Positions 1-6,876 of a stretch of DNA of 44,502 nucleotides are shown here, piece after piece. Both the position numbers and the translations under genes were made by a program. This DNA is from CAYVQE01 sp964633205 (lineage in GTDB: Bacteria > Myxococcota > B64-G9): the NCBI GenBank assembly GCA_964633205.1, contig CAZWFN010000041.1, positions 1-44,502 of the forward strand, read 5' to 3'. Under the pieces are notes generated by a model. The model was not told the origin of the DNA and did no database searches. It saw only the letters and a program-made list of their open reading frames with translations. Numbering within the stretch: the stretch's first letter is position 1; each line of letters starts with the position of its first letter.

Positions 1-22
1 GCCCGGGCGCATGCGCCCGGGC
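1..22. repeat. Perfect 22-bp palindrome at the window edge
   Basis: Bases 1-22 read identically on both strands, centred on GCATGC with CCCGGG on either side. The palindrome lies inside the partial Tat-signal ORF and encodes PGRMRPG. Whether it extends further left cannot be seen. It could form a cruciform or a strong mRNA hairpin just after the signal-peptide region, or be a chance product of Pro/Gly/Arg codons at high GC. Confidence 0.6.
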
Positions 23-183
23 GCGGCGGCCGAGGCCTTGGCGGCCACGCCGGTCACCCCGGCCGCGAACAGCACGGCCGTGCTCGATGCCGTGAGGAGA
101 TCGCGCCGGGTGTACTTCTTCTCTTCCTCGGTCAGGAAGGTAGTCGCGTCCTGCTCAAGTTTCGGGAACTTGTCCTTGGACAT
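1..183 (-). CDS. Small ORF with twin-arginine signal, partial; candidate substrate of the adjacent HxsB-like enzyme
   Basis: An open frame of 61 codons runs from the ATG at 183 off the left edge with no stop. A strong GGAGGAG sits 4-5 bases before the ATG. Residues 1-24 are charged and acidic (MSKDKFPKLEQDATTFL...). They are followed by a twin-arginine motif (TRRDLL), a hydrophobic stretch (about 30-45) and Ala-rich residues up to AAAPG, which resembles a Tat signal peptide with a cleavage zone near 52-56. It lies 48 bases downstream of the HxsB-like gene on the same strand, so co-transcription is likely. Its place right after a radical SAM maturase makes it a reasonable precursor or modified-protein candidate, but the mature part is outside the window. 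It could equally be the start of an ordinary Tat-exported protein. The visible part contains no His-Xaa-Ser repeat. Confidence 0.6.
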   Translation of the reverse strand, partial: MSKDKFPKLEQDATTFLTEEEKKYTRRDLLTASSTAVLFAAGVTGVAAKASAAAPGRMRPG

Positions 184-231
184 GGCGCTCCTCCAGCTTC
201 TGGATCGGCTCCATATTAGCTGGTCGAATCC

Positions 232-1722
232 TTACTTGTCAAGCGGCCCGTGGCGTTTGTAGACGCAGGAGCGATCCCGGGTCTCGGTCCATTTGCGCAA
301 GATCGGTTCCAAGTCCGGCTCGGCCAGCCGCTGGAACAGGTAATCGAACATCCCCTTCTGGATCAGGCAGCGGTCGTTGTCCGGGCAATGCGCCACCAGA
401 TCGCCTTGCTGGACGTAGTTGTAGACCGGGCAGACGCCGCAGAAGGGCGCGTAGGCGCACTCCGCGCAACCGGGCAGGCATTCCACGCAGGAGGCCACGC
501 ACAGCGAGCGCAGCGCCGGGTGGCGGATGATGTCGGCGTAGCCGTCGCGGTTCACGTCGCCGATGCAGAACAGGTCGTCGCCCATGGCCCCGACCATGCG
601 GCCCTCGTCGCAGGTGTAGACCCGCCCGTCGTGGTTGTAGGCCAGCTGGCCGATGCCGGCGCCGCACGGTGAGCGCAGGTCCATGTAGTTCGGGTTGTCA
701 TCGGTCAGGATGCGGGTCAACATCAGGGAGGCCATCTTCTCCATGATCTCCACACCCTGCCGGTTCTGCTCGATGATGTGATCCAGCGCCCGGATCCAGA
801 ACCGCAGAAACTCCTCGGCCGTATACCCCTCGCGGGCCCAGACTTGCTTGCCCATGCCGAAGGGGTTGAGCGGTCTGAGGTGGACCACCTTGTAGCCCAG
901 CCGGATGTACTCGTCGACGATGGCCTCCGGGCGCTCGAGCGCTCCGCGCGATACGGTGGCCAGCGCATTGACATAGGCCAGGGACGGGTCCAGACCGCGG
1001 GCGGCGTAGGCGGCGTCGAAGGCTTCGATCTGCTGCAGCGTGATGGCATGGGAGCTTCGCTGGCCGAAGCGGCGGGCCCGGTCGTGCAGCTCGGCGGGGC
1101 CGTCGATCGAGGTGCACACCATCACCCCGTGCGCGACCAGGAAGGCGATCTGCTCCTCGGTCAGCGTGCTCAGGTTGCTGACCAGGCTGAGGTAGAGGCT
1201 GCGGCCCTCCAGGTCGGCGCGGTTGTAGGCATCGCTGACCATGAACTCGAGCACGTCGAAGTTCAGCGCCGGCTCGCCGCCCTGGAACTCGATGGTCAGC
1301 TCCGGGCTGGGGCTGTCGAAGATGGCATCCAGCACCTTCTCGGCGGTCTCCAGGTCCATGTCGTACTGAGCGAGGTGCTCGGCCTTGCGGCTGGCGTGGC
1401 AGTAGACACAGGCCTGGTTGCAGCGCAGGGTGAGGATGACGATGTGCAGGTTGGGACCCATGTAGAGGTGGTCCGAGCGGCGCCGGATCTTGTCCATCAC
1501 CATCTGCTCGGCCTGCGGATCGCGCACCATGCCCCGTTCGACCAGCAGCCGCTGGGCCGGGTCGTCGGCGGCCAGGGTGCCGGCCATGAAGTCGCCGAAG
1601 GCCGCCTTGTCCAGCCAGGCGTACTGGCCGGCATCGTTGGTCACCAGCACCCGCTCCCCGATGACCCGCCAGCGCAACGGCATCAGCTGCGGATTGTGCA
1701 CCTCGGGCAGCTTCGGGTTCAT
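232..1722 (-). CDS. hxsB: HxsB-like radical SAM/SPASM peptide maturase
   Basis: This 496-residue protein matches the HxsB maturase of the His-Xaa-Ser system as I know that family. An N-terminal segment (MPLRWRVIGERVLVTNDAGQ, 14-33) precedes the radical SAM cluster motif C101-x3-C105-x2-C108 (RCNQACVYC). Then come GGEP at 148-151, TSIDGPAELHDRAR near 204-217 and a long Cys-rich SPASM-like tail. Tail cysteines are at about 353, 371, 386, 408, 412, 415, 419, 422, 428, 431, 446 and 452, enough for auxiliary Fe-S clusters. The enzyme should cleave S-adenosylmethionine and modify a peptide in the cytoplasm. Its ATG overlaps the stop of the upstream HxsD-like gene (ATGA), indicating coupling. The usual partner radical SAM enzyme HxsC is not visible; it may lie beyond the left edge or be absent. 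The family call is confident; the substrate and chemistry are unknown. Confidence 0.85.
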   Translation of the reverse strand: MNPKLPEVHNPQLMPLRWRVIGERVLVTNDAGQYAWLDKAAFGDFMAGTLAADDPAQRLLVERGMVRDPQAEQMVMDKIRRRSDHLYMGPNLHIVILTLRCNQACVYCHASRKAEHLAQYDMDLETAEKVLDAIFDSPSPELTIEFQGGEPALNFDVLEFMVSDAYNRADLEGRSLYLSLVSNLSTLTEEQIAFLVAHGVMVCTSIDGPAELHDRARRFGQRSSHAITLQQIEAFDAAYAARGLDPSLAYVNALATVSRGALERPEAIVDEYIRLGYKVVHLRPLNPFGMGKQVWAREGYTAEEFLRFWIRALDHIIEQNRQGVEIMEKMASLMLTRILTDDNPNYMDLRSPCGAGIGQLAYNHDGRVYTCDEGRMVGAMGDDLFCIGDVNRDGYADIIRHPALRSLCVASCVECLPGCAECAYAPFCGVCPVYNYVQQGDLVAHCPDNDRCLIQKGMFDYLFQRLAEPDLEPILRKWTETRDRSCVYKRHGPLDK

Positions 1723-2015
1723 GATCGGGCCACCAGGCTCAGGGCGTAGTTGGCGTACTCGTCGACCAGCCGCTCGACGGCTTCCGGATCGGGATCGAAG
1801 AACGAGACCACCTGGTGCCGGCCTTCCTTGCGCACCTCGATGCGGGCCAGGCCGGCGAAGGCCTCGGCGGCCTGGACCAGCACCGGCTTGCGGTAGATGG
1901 TCGCATCGAGCAGCAAGGTCAGCGCCGCTTTCCGATTCGCCGCTGCGGTCCGCCCTCTACCGGAGGAGGCGGCCGGCTCACGACCCTTGCTCGTCTTCGC
2001 CTTGGTCGTCGCCAT
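1719..2015 (-). CDS. Second HxsD-like small protein
   Basis: The product has 98 residues. Residues 1-31 are Lys/Ala/Ser/Arg-rich and probably disordered. From residue 32 (LTLLLDATIYRKPVLVQAA) it parallels the neighbouring HxsD-like protein: shared L-LD--[IV]Y--PV-[IV]AA--F, then a GR turn and a final L--E[FY]-N--L block. The two are therefore paralogues, and this one lacks the C-terminal helix carrying the LRE-like motif. The start at 2015 is supported by GGAGG with good spacing, although it lies 38 bases inside the upstream gene. The stop overlaps the hxsB start. HxsD proteins have no known enzymatic motif; a role as substrate carrier or partner of the radical SAM enzyme is inferred from constant co-occurrence. 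The paralogy is visible; the function is inference. Confidence 0.65.
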   Translation of the reverse strand: MATTKAKTSKGREPAASSGRGRTAAANRKAALTLLLDATIYRKPVLVQAAEAFAGLARIEVRKEGRHQVVSFFDPDPEAVERLVDEYANYALSLVARS

Positions 2016-2436
2016 ACTTTTCCTCCCAGGGCACCGCGATGCCGAGCGGATCGTCCAGGTAGTCCAGCTCCCCCTCCCCTTGCGGCTGATCCGGCTCGGG
2101 CCCCAAGGTCTCGACCGGCTCGGCCGACAGCAGGGCCCGGCCCACCAGCACCTCGCGCAGGCCGCTGGTCTGCTCGGCGACCTGGTGGCGCATCAGCTGC
2201 TGCAACAGCTCGTTGCCGAACTCCTCGGCCAGCTGCTGCAATCCATCCTCGGCCTGCTCGTCCTTGGCCTTGAGGCGCACCTCGAGCTTGCCGCGGCCGG
2301 CGCGGGACAGCCGCACGTAGCAGCGATCGATGAAGCGGTAGGCGGCCGCGATCGACACCGGTCGCGGATAGACCTTCTCGTCCAGCGTGAGCAGAACCGC
2401 CCGGTCTGCACTGTCTTGGGTGCTTTCGATTTGCAC
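1978..2436 (-). CDS. hxsD: HxsD-like protein of a His-Xaa-Ser-type modification system
   Basis: The product has 152 residues from a GTG at 2436, preceded by GGAGGCGAGGATTCC. The first 100 residues fit the HxsD pattern: LDEKVYPRPVSIAAAYRFID near 18-37, then a beta-rich part, then EFGNELLQQLMRHQVAEQT, which resembles the family's N-E-[VL]-L-x-Q-x-L-R block followed by LRE. Residues 110-152 form an acidic, low-complexity tail ending DDQGEDEQGS that the family usually lacks. It is the first gene of the cassette, and its 3' end overlaps the second HxsD-like gene. No catalytic residues are recognisable. The assignment rests on family memory plus the adjacent HxsB-like enzyme, so a profile search would settle it. 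Confidence 0.7.
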   Translation of the reverse strand: MQIESTQDSADRAVLLTLDEKVYPRPVSIAAAYRFIDRCYVRLSRAGRGKLEVRLKAKDEQAEDGLQQLAEEFGNELLQQLMRHQVAEQTSGLREVLVGRALLSAEPVETLGPEPDQPQGEGELDYLDDPLGIAVPWEEKYGDDQGEDEQGS

Positions 2437-2484
2437 GGAATCCTCGCCTCCACGATTTCCAATCGGCTGTGCAGAGTTCGGCCC

Positions 2485-2514
2485 ACGTTAGGTTGTCCAT
2501 TCGCAGCTTGTCAA
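2485..2514 (-). promoter_or_regulatory. Putative sigma-70-type promoter of the hxs cassette
   Basis: On the minus strand a consensus TTGACA (2514-2509) is followed after 18 bases by TAACGT (2490-2485). The -10 matches only three of six positions. The expected transcription start is near 2478, about 40 bases before the GTG of the first cassette gene. An imperfect GC-rich hairpin from about 2514 to 2546, just downstream of the preceding gene, may end transcription of the upstream lipoprotein. Confidence 0.4.
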
Positions 2515-2573
2515 GCGAGCGCCGGCCTGTTTACCGGCTCGCCGTGGGCAGCGCTGCTCGATGATGAGCGGGA

Positions 2574-5500
2574 TTACTGGGTGAAGGTGATGTTGATGAT
2601 GTAGTCGCTGCAGTCGACCAGGGCGCCGACGCGGAAGACCCGGATCCAGTACTTCGAGCTGCCGTCGTGACACAGCCGTTCGCCGGCGGTGCCGGTCGGG
2701 GTGGGCACGCAAGCTTTGTTGGCGAAGGGCATGGTGGCGTAATCGTACTCGATGTCCGAGGCGCAGACCGGGCTGCCCTTGTCGGCGCAACCGTGACCGG
2801 TGTTGGTCGAGCGGTAGACGTCGAAGGCGAACTGGTTGTTGGGGTTGCCGCCGCCCTGATCGAACTCGATCTTCAAGTGGTAGTCGTCCGAGCCGTTGTC
2901 CAGATCCTCGGTCTGGTTGTCCAGCGCGCGGAAGGTGTACCAGTCCTGGTCGCGGTTGGTGTCCAGGTCGTCGGGCACCAGGTTGTTGGTCAGGGTCAAC
3001 ACCTCGCCGTCGTTCAACACACCGTGGTCCTCGATCTCTCCGTCGACGCACAGGTCCGACACCGTGTCGCCCTGACACTCGCAGCCGGTGTCGGGGTTGC
3101 CGTCGATGTCGTAATAGAGGTCGTCGCAGCCGGTCAGCACGCAGTCCGAGTCCTGGCAGGCGGCGCTGCCGTGGTCGAACTGGCACTCGCGGCCGCAGAA
3201 GCCGCAATGGGCGCTGGTGCTGGTCAGATCGGTCTCACAGCCGTTGGGGTTCTGACCGTCGCAGTCGCCCCAATCGGCCTCACAGGTGTCGACAACACAG
3301 GTCTGGTCCACGCAGTCGGCGGTGGCGTGGTCGAGGTCGCAGACGTTGCCGCAGCCGCCGCAGTTGTTGGGATCGTTGGCGATGTCGGTCTCGCAGTCGA
3401 TGCCGTCACCGTCGCAGTCGGCCCAGCCGGAGGCGCAATCGGACACCCCGCAGTTGCCGTCGACGCATACCGGTGTGCCGCCGGCGTCCGGGCAGACGTG
3501 GCCGCACCAGCCGCAGTTGTCGGGGTCGGTCTGCAGATCGACCTCGCAGCCGTCGCCGTCCGAGCCGTTGCAGTTGGCGAAGCCCGGCAGACAGGCCTCG
3601 AGATCGCAGGTGCCGCCCAGACAGCGCGGCACCGCGTTGTCGTAGTAACAGACGTTGCCGCAGCCGCTGCAGTTGGCGGCATCGTTGTCGGTGTCGATCT
3701 CACAGCCGTCGGCATCGGAGCCGTTGCAGTCGGCATAGCCGTCGTCGCAAGCGCCCATGACGCAGATGCCGCCCAGGCATTGCGCCTGGGCGTGATCGAA
3801 CTGGCACTGGTTGCCGCAGTCGCCGCAGTTTTCCTCGTCGCTGTCGGAGTGGATCTCGCAGCCGTCGCCCTCCTGGCCGTTGCAGTCGCGCCAGCCGGCC
3901 AGGCAGTTCAGCAGCTCGCAGCTACCGTTGATGCAGGTGGGCTGAGCGTTGGGGAACTCGCAGGCGTTGTTGCAGCTGCCGCAGTGCTCGACGTCGCTGT
4001 CGAGATCGAAGTCCTCGTCGGTCTCGCAGTCGCAGTCGTCGTCGATGTAGTTGCAGCGCTCGGCCCCGCTGGGCACGCACGGCGTCTCGCAGCCGTCCTG
4101 CGGATCGCCGTTGCAGTCGATGGTGTTGGGCTCGCACTCGGAGCCCACCCCGTTGAGATCGACCTGCACCTCGGGGTTGCCGATGTCCGAGCTGCCGATC
4201 AGGATCGCGCCCAGATCGTCACCCAGGCTGGCCGGCAGGTAGTCGACGTCGAAGGTCAGGTCGCCCATCGGGTTCAAGGTGGTGGGCAGGCCGGGCAAGC
4301 CGGAAAGCGTGTAGCTGTTGGACGAGCCGGCGCTCAGGGCAATGCTCTCGACCACCAGCGGGCCGATGCCGGCGTTTTGCACGGTGATGGTCTGGCTGAC
4401 CAGGCGGCCGATGTAGACGTTGCCGAAGTCGTGGTTGGCCGGGAAGACGAACACGTTGGGGTCGATGCCGTTGGCCTGCATCATGATGCGGAAGCGGCCG
4501 ACGATGCCGTCGTGGGAGATGTCGGGATCGCTGGTGTCGACCAGGATGGTACCGCTCTGCACGCCGTAGGAGGTGGGCTCGAAATGGACGTTCAGGGGCA
4601 CCTCGAGCCCGACCTCGATCGGCGCGATGCTCTCGGGATCGAAGGTGAAGTCCAGGCTGCCCTCACCGCGCTGGATGGAGCTGATCTGCAGCGGTTCGCC
4701 GCCGATGTTGCGGATCAGCACGCTCATGGTCACCCGCTCGGCCATGCCGCTGCTGACGTCGAGCTGCACGTCGCCGAAATTCAGCTCCGGCGGTGACGGC
4801 TCGGTCTCGACCGCGGCCGGGATGAAGCCCTCGCCGCTGACCGGCACTTCGATCGGACCGTCTGCGGTGGTGTTGTCGATCCACAGCAGGGTCTGCTGCT
4901 CGCCGACCGCGGCCGGATCGAAGGTCAGCAGCAAGCTGATCGCTTCCTCCGGCGCCAGCGGCAAGGGGTTGTCCGGCAACGCGGGCAGATCGACATCGGC
5001 CGAGCTCAGGCTCCAGTCGGGCCCCGGCTCGACCAGCTCGATGCCGGTCAGCGACAGGCCGGCCCCGCCGGCATTGGTGACGGTGACGACCTGCTCGGCG
5101 TGCTCGCCGACGCGCACCCGGCCCAGGGCGATCGGGCTGGGGTCGACCTGCACCGCACCGACCACCCCCCGGCCGGTGACCGCCACCATCAGGGCCGGGT
5201 TGATGGCGTCGTTGCTGAGCACCGCGATGTTGTCGCCCAGCTGGCCCCGGCTCTGGGGTTGGAACACGACCTCGACGTCGTAGAAATCGCCGTTGTTCAA
5301 CAGGCCGGGCAGCTCCACGGCCGCTCCGGCCGAATCGAGCACGCTGACGCCGAAGTTGGGGTTGCCCACGATCTCGGGCCGCACGTCGTCTATCGTCAGC
5401 ACCGCATTGCCGGTGCCCTGGTTGGCGATGGTGAAGGTCAGCGGTTGGCTGAGGCTGCCGACCGGCACGTCGCCGAAGGGCAGCGCCTGCGGTGAGACCT

Positions 5501-6176
5501 CGATCCGGGCCTCGCCCTTGAACTCGCTCAGCAGGTGGATCTGGACCAGCGCCTCGTCGGGATCATTGGAGACCACGTCGAGCACGCCGTGGTCGGTGCG
5601 GCCGTCGCTGGCGCTGTAGATGACGTCGAAGACCATGTCCTCCTCGGGCTGCAGCACCACCGGCAGCGCGTCCAGCGTATCCGGATCGATGCTGAAATCC
5701 TCGATGTCGGTGCCCATCTCGAAGTTGAGCTGCATGATGCGCAGCTCCTCGTCGCCGACGTTGCGCAGCGTCACCTGCCGGGTGACGGCTTGGCCGACCA
5801 GCACGTTGCCGAAGTTGAGCTGATAGACGCCCTCGCTCAGGCCGGGCTCGATGACCTCGATGTCGGGGGCCGGGCCGGCATCGCCGTCGCCGCCGTCGCC
5901 GTCGATGCCGCCGTCGCCGTCGATGCCGCCGTCGCCGTCCGGCACGCAGAAGCCATCGACGCAGGTCATGCCGTCGGGGCAGGTGCCGCCGTCGGCGCAG
6001 GTCTGGTCGGCATCGGTGCAGACGCCGTCGCGGCAGTACTCGCCGGTCGGGCAGTCCTGGTCCTCGGTGCAGGTGGTCACCGACCCGTCCCCTGGGGTCG
6101 TAGAGCTGTCGCAGCCGGTGCAGGCCAGCAAGATGACCAAGGAGAATCCAGACAGGTTTCGCATGGTCGCGCGCAT
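2574..6176 (-). CDS. Giant lipoprotein with ASH-type beta domains and Cys-rich DCNG repeats
   Basis: The product has 1200 residues from the ATG at 6176, which has AGGAG six bases upstream; an in-frame GTG one codon earlier is too close to it. The signal peptide ends in a lipobox (ILLAC or ACTGC). An Asp/Gly/Cys-rich linker follows (to about residue 100), including DGDGGI repeats. Residues about 105-680 contain five repeats with the ASH/HYDIN-like pattern, such as FGNVLVGQAVTRQVTLRN and FGNVYIGRLVSQTITVQN. Residues about 680-1030 hold about seven Cys-rich units of the form C-x2-G-x2-DCNG-x3-DGCE-x5-D-x2-NCG-x-CG-x2-C. The end is a beta-rich domain (DQDWYTFRALDNQ) like those used for surface anchoring. 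It is probably an outer-surface structural or adhesive lipoprotein held by disulfides and possibly Ca2+; ligand unknown. It appears monocistronic with its own promoter. Confidence 0.85.
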   Translation of the reverse strand: MRATMRNLSGFSLVILLACTGCDSSTTPGDGSVTTCTEDQDCPTGEYCRDGVCTDADQTCADGGTCPDGMTCVDGFCVPDGDGGIDGDGGIDGDGGDGDAGPAPDIEVIEPGLSEGVYQLNFGNVLVGQAVTRQVTLRNVGDEELRIMQLNFEMGTDIEDFSIDPDTLDALPVVLQPEEDMVFDVIYSASDGRTDHGVLDVVSNDPDEALVQIHLLSEFKGEARIEVSPQALPFGDVPVGSLSQPLTFTIANQGTGNAVLTIDDVRPEIVGNPNFGVSVLDSAGAAVELPGLLNNGDFYDVEVVFQPQSRGQLGDNIAVLSNDAINPALMVAVTGRGVVGAVQVDPSPIALGRVRVGEHAEQVVTVTNAGGAGLSLTGIELVEPGPDWSLSSADVDLPALPDNPLPLAPEEAISLLLTFDPAAVGEQQTLLWIDNTTADGPIEVPVSGEGFIPAAVETEPSPPELNFGDVQLDVSSGMAERVTMSVLIRNIGGEPLQISSIQRGEGSLDFTFDPESIAPIEVGLEVPLNVHFEPTSYGVQSGTILVDTSDPDISHDGIVGRFRIMMQANGIDPNVFVFPANHDFGNVYIGRLVSQTITVQNAGIGPLVVESIALSAGSSNSYTLSGLPGLPTTLNPMGDLTFDVDYLPASLGDDLGAILIGSSDIGNPEVQVDLNGVGSECEPNTIDCNGDPQDGCETPCVPSGAERCNYIDDDCDCETDEDFDLDSDVEHCGSCNNACEFPNAQPTCINGSCELLNCLAGWRDCNGQEGDGCEIHSDSDEENCGDCGNQCQFDHAQAQCLGGICVMGACDDGYADCNGSDADGCEIDTDNDAANCSGCGNVCYYDNAVPRCLGGTCDLEACLPGFANCNGSDGDGCEVDLQTDPDNCGWCGHVCPDAGGTPVCVDGNCGVSDCASGWADCDGDGIDCETDIANDPNNCGGCGNVCDLDHATADCVDQTCVVDTCEADWGDCDGQNPNGCETDLTSTSAHCGFCGRECQFDHGSAACQDSDCVLTGCDDLYYDIDGNPDTGCECQGDTVSDLCVDGEIEDHGVLNDGEVLTLTNNLVPDDLDTNRDQDWYTFRALDNQTEDLDNGSDDYHLKIEFDQGGGNPNNQFAFDVYRSTNTGHGCADKGSPVCASDIEYDYATMPFANKACVPTPTGTAGERLCHDGSSKYWIRVFRVGALVDCSDYIINITFTQ
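5889..5939 (-). repeat. 18-bp tandem repeat inside the large lipoprotein gene
   Basis: There are two perfect copies of an 18-base unit (5889-5906 and 5907-5924) and most of a third (5925-5939). The unit encodes a DGDGGI-type peptide in the linker between the lipidation site and the first beta domain. Perfect identity at the DNA level indicates recent slippage or recombination, so the linker length may vary between strains. Confidence 0.85.
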
Positions 6177-6258
6177 CACCGACTCCTGCTCTTCGGATCA
6201 TCCCGCCAATGGGGCGGAGACGAGCCAAAACGGTTTTGGGACGAAGCACCTACCTTGA

Positions 6259-6288
6259 ATAGTAGCCCAGGATGGCGAATGGAATCAA
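6259..6288 (-). promoter_or_regulatory. Putative promoter of the large lipoprotein gene
   Basis: On the minus strand TTGATT (6288-6283), then 18 bases, then TACTAT (6264-6259). The expected start is near 6252, leaving a leader of about 75 bases before the ATG at 6176. It lies back to back with a candidate plus-strand promoter at 6298. Confidence 0.4.
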
Positions 6289-6297
6289 CAAGACCAC

Positions 6298-6326
6298 TTG
6301 CAAAGCCGGTGGCGGCACCTTAAGCT
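6298..6326 (+). promoter_or_regulatory. Weak putative promoter for the small membrane protein gene
   Basis: TTGCAA (five of six -35 positions) is followed after 17 bases by TAAGCT (three of six). It points toward the gene starting at 6369 and is divergent from the lipoprotein promoter. The -10 is poor, so confidence is low. Confidence 0.3.
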
Positions 6327-6368
6327 GTAGCCGAGCGGGATCGGTTGGACGCAGCGTCGGAGAAAGCC

Positions 6369-6764
6369 ATGGGCCTGGCCATCGGAATCGGTTTGGGAGT
6401 GCTGGTCGTCGCATTTCTGGTCTACCGGGCCTTCGTTCCCTCGCTCGACGGTCTGGCCGACCGGGCCGCCCGCGAAGGCGATCTGAGCCCGGTGCTGGCG
6501 GCCATCGAGAAACGGCCGCAGAGCGCCCAACCGACCGCATACAACCACGCCATCCGCCGCTTCTGGGACGGATTCCAGCGTCCGCTGGCGGTGGAGCTGA
6601 TCCGGGTGCTGGCCACCAACTACGGCACCACCCGCATCACCCAGTACTGGCTGCGCCAGGTGCAGCAGGTCGAGCCCAAGCTGGCCCGCGAGCTGCTGGG
6701 ACAGGAGTTCCTCAAGACCTACTACCTGCCGGAGGTGGCCGCCCAGTGCGGCCCGGTCGGGTGA
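6369..6764 (+). CDS. Small membrane-anchored protein of unknown function
   Basis: The product has 131 residues. The ATG at 6369 is preferred over an upstream TTG because GGAG lies six bases before it. Residues 2-22 form one hydrophobic segment (GLAIGIGLGVLVVAFLVYRAF), which predicts an N-terminal membrane anchor. The remaining helical part has no recognised motif; its spacing (AVELIRVLATNYG, YWLRQVQQVEPKLAREL) could be a short helical repeat of HEAT or TPR type. The next gene is a cyclase with its own promoter 76 bases downstream, so co-regulation is not assured. I do not recognise the family. Confidence 0.6.
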   Translation: MGLAIGIGLGVLVVAFLVYRAFVPSLDGLADRAAREGDLSPVLAAIEKRPQSAQPTAYNHAIRRFWDGFQRPLAVELIRVLATNYGTTRITQYWLRQVQQVEPKLARELLGQEFLKTYYLPEVAAQCGPVG

Positions 6765-6839
6765 GCGCGCTGAGACGACCGCCGGTCGGCGGTCCCCAAT
6801 CCAGGCCACGGACGGACAGCGGTTCGGGTGTAGAACCTG

Positions 6840-6867
6840 TTGGCAGCTGTGCCGGCTGTGGTATCTT
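6840..6867 (+). promoter_or_regulatory. Putative promoter directly abutting the cyclase start codon
   Basis: TTGGCA, then 16 bases, then TATCTT. Transcription should begin near 6874, only about three bases before the ATG at 6877, and no Shine-Dalgarno sequence is visible. The transcript would therefore be leaderless or nearly so. Confidence 0.45.
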
Positions 6868-6876
6868 GCAGCCGCC

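Noticed and set aside
2667..4796. Long plus-strand open frame (709 codons) opposite the large lipoprotein
   Set aside because: It is a shadow of the Asp/Cys/Gly-rich minus-strand gene: Val/Ala-rich low-complexity product, no ribosome site, no domain.
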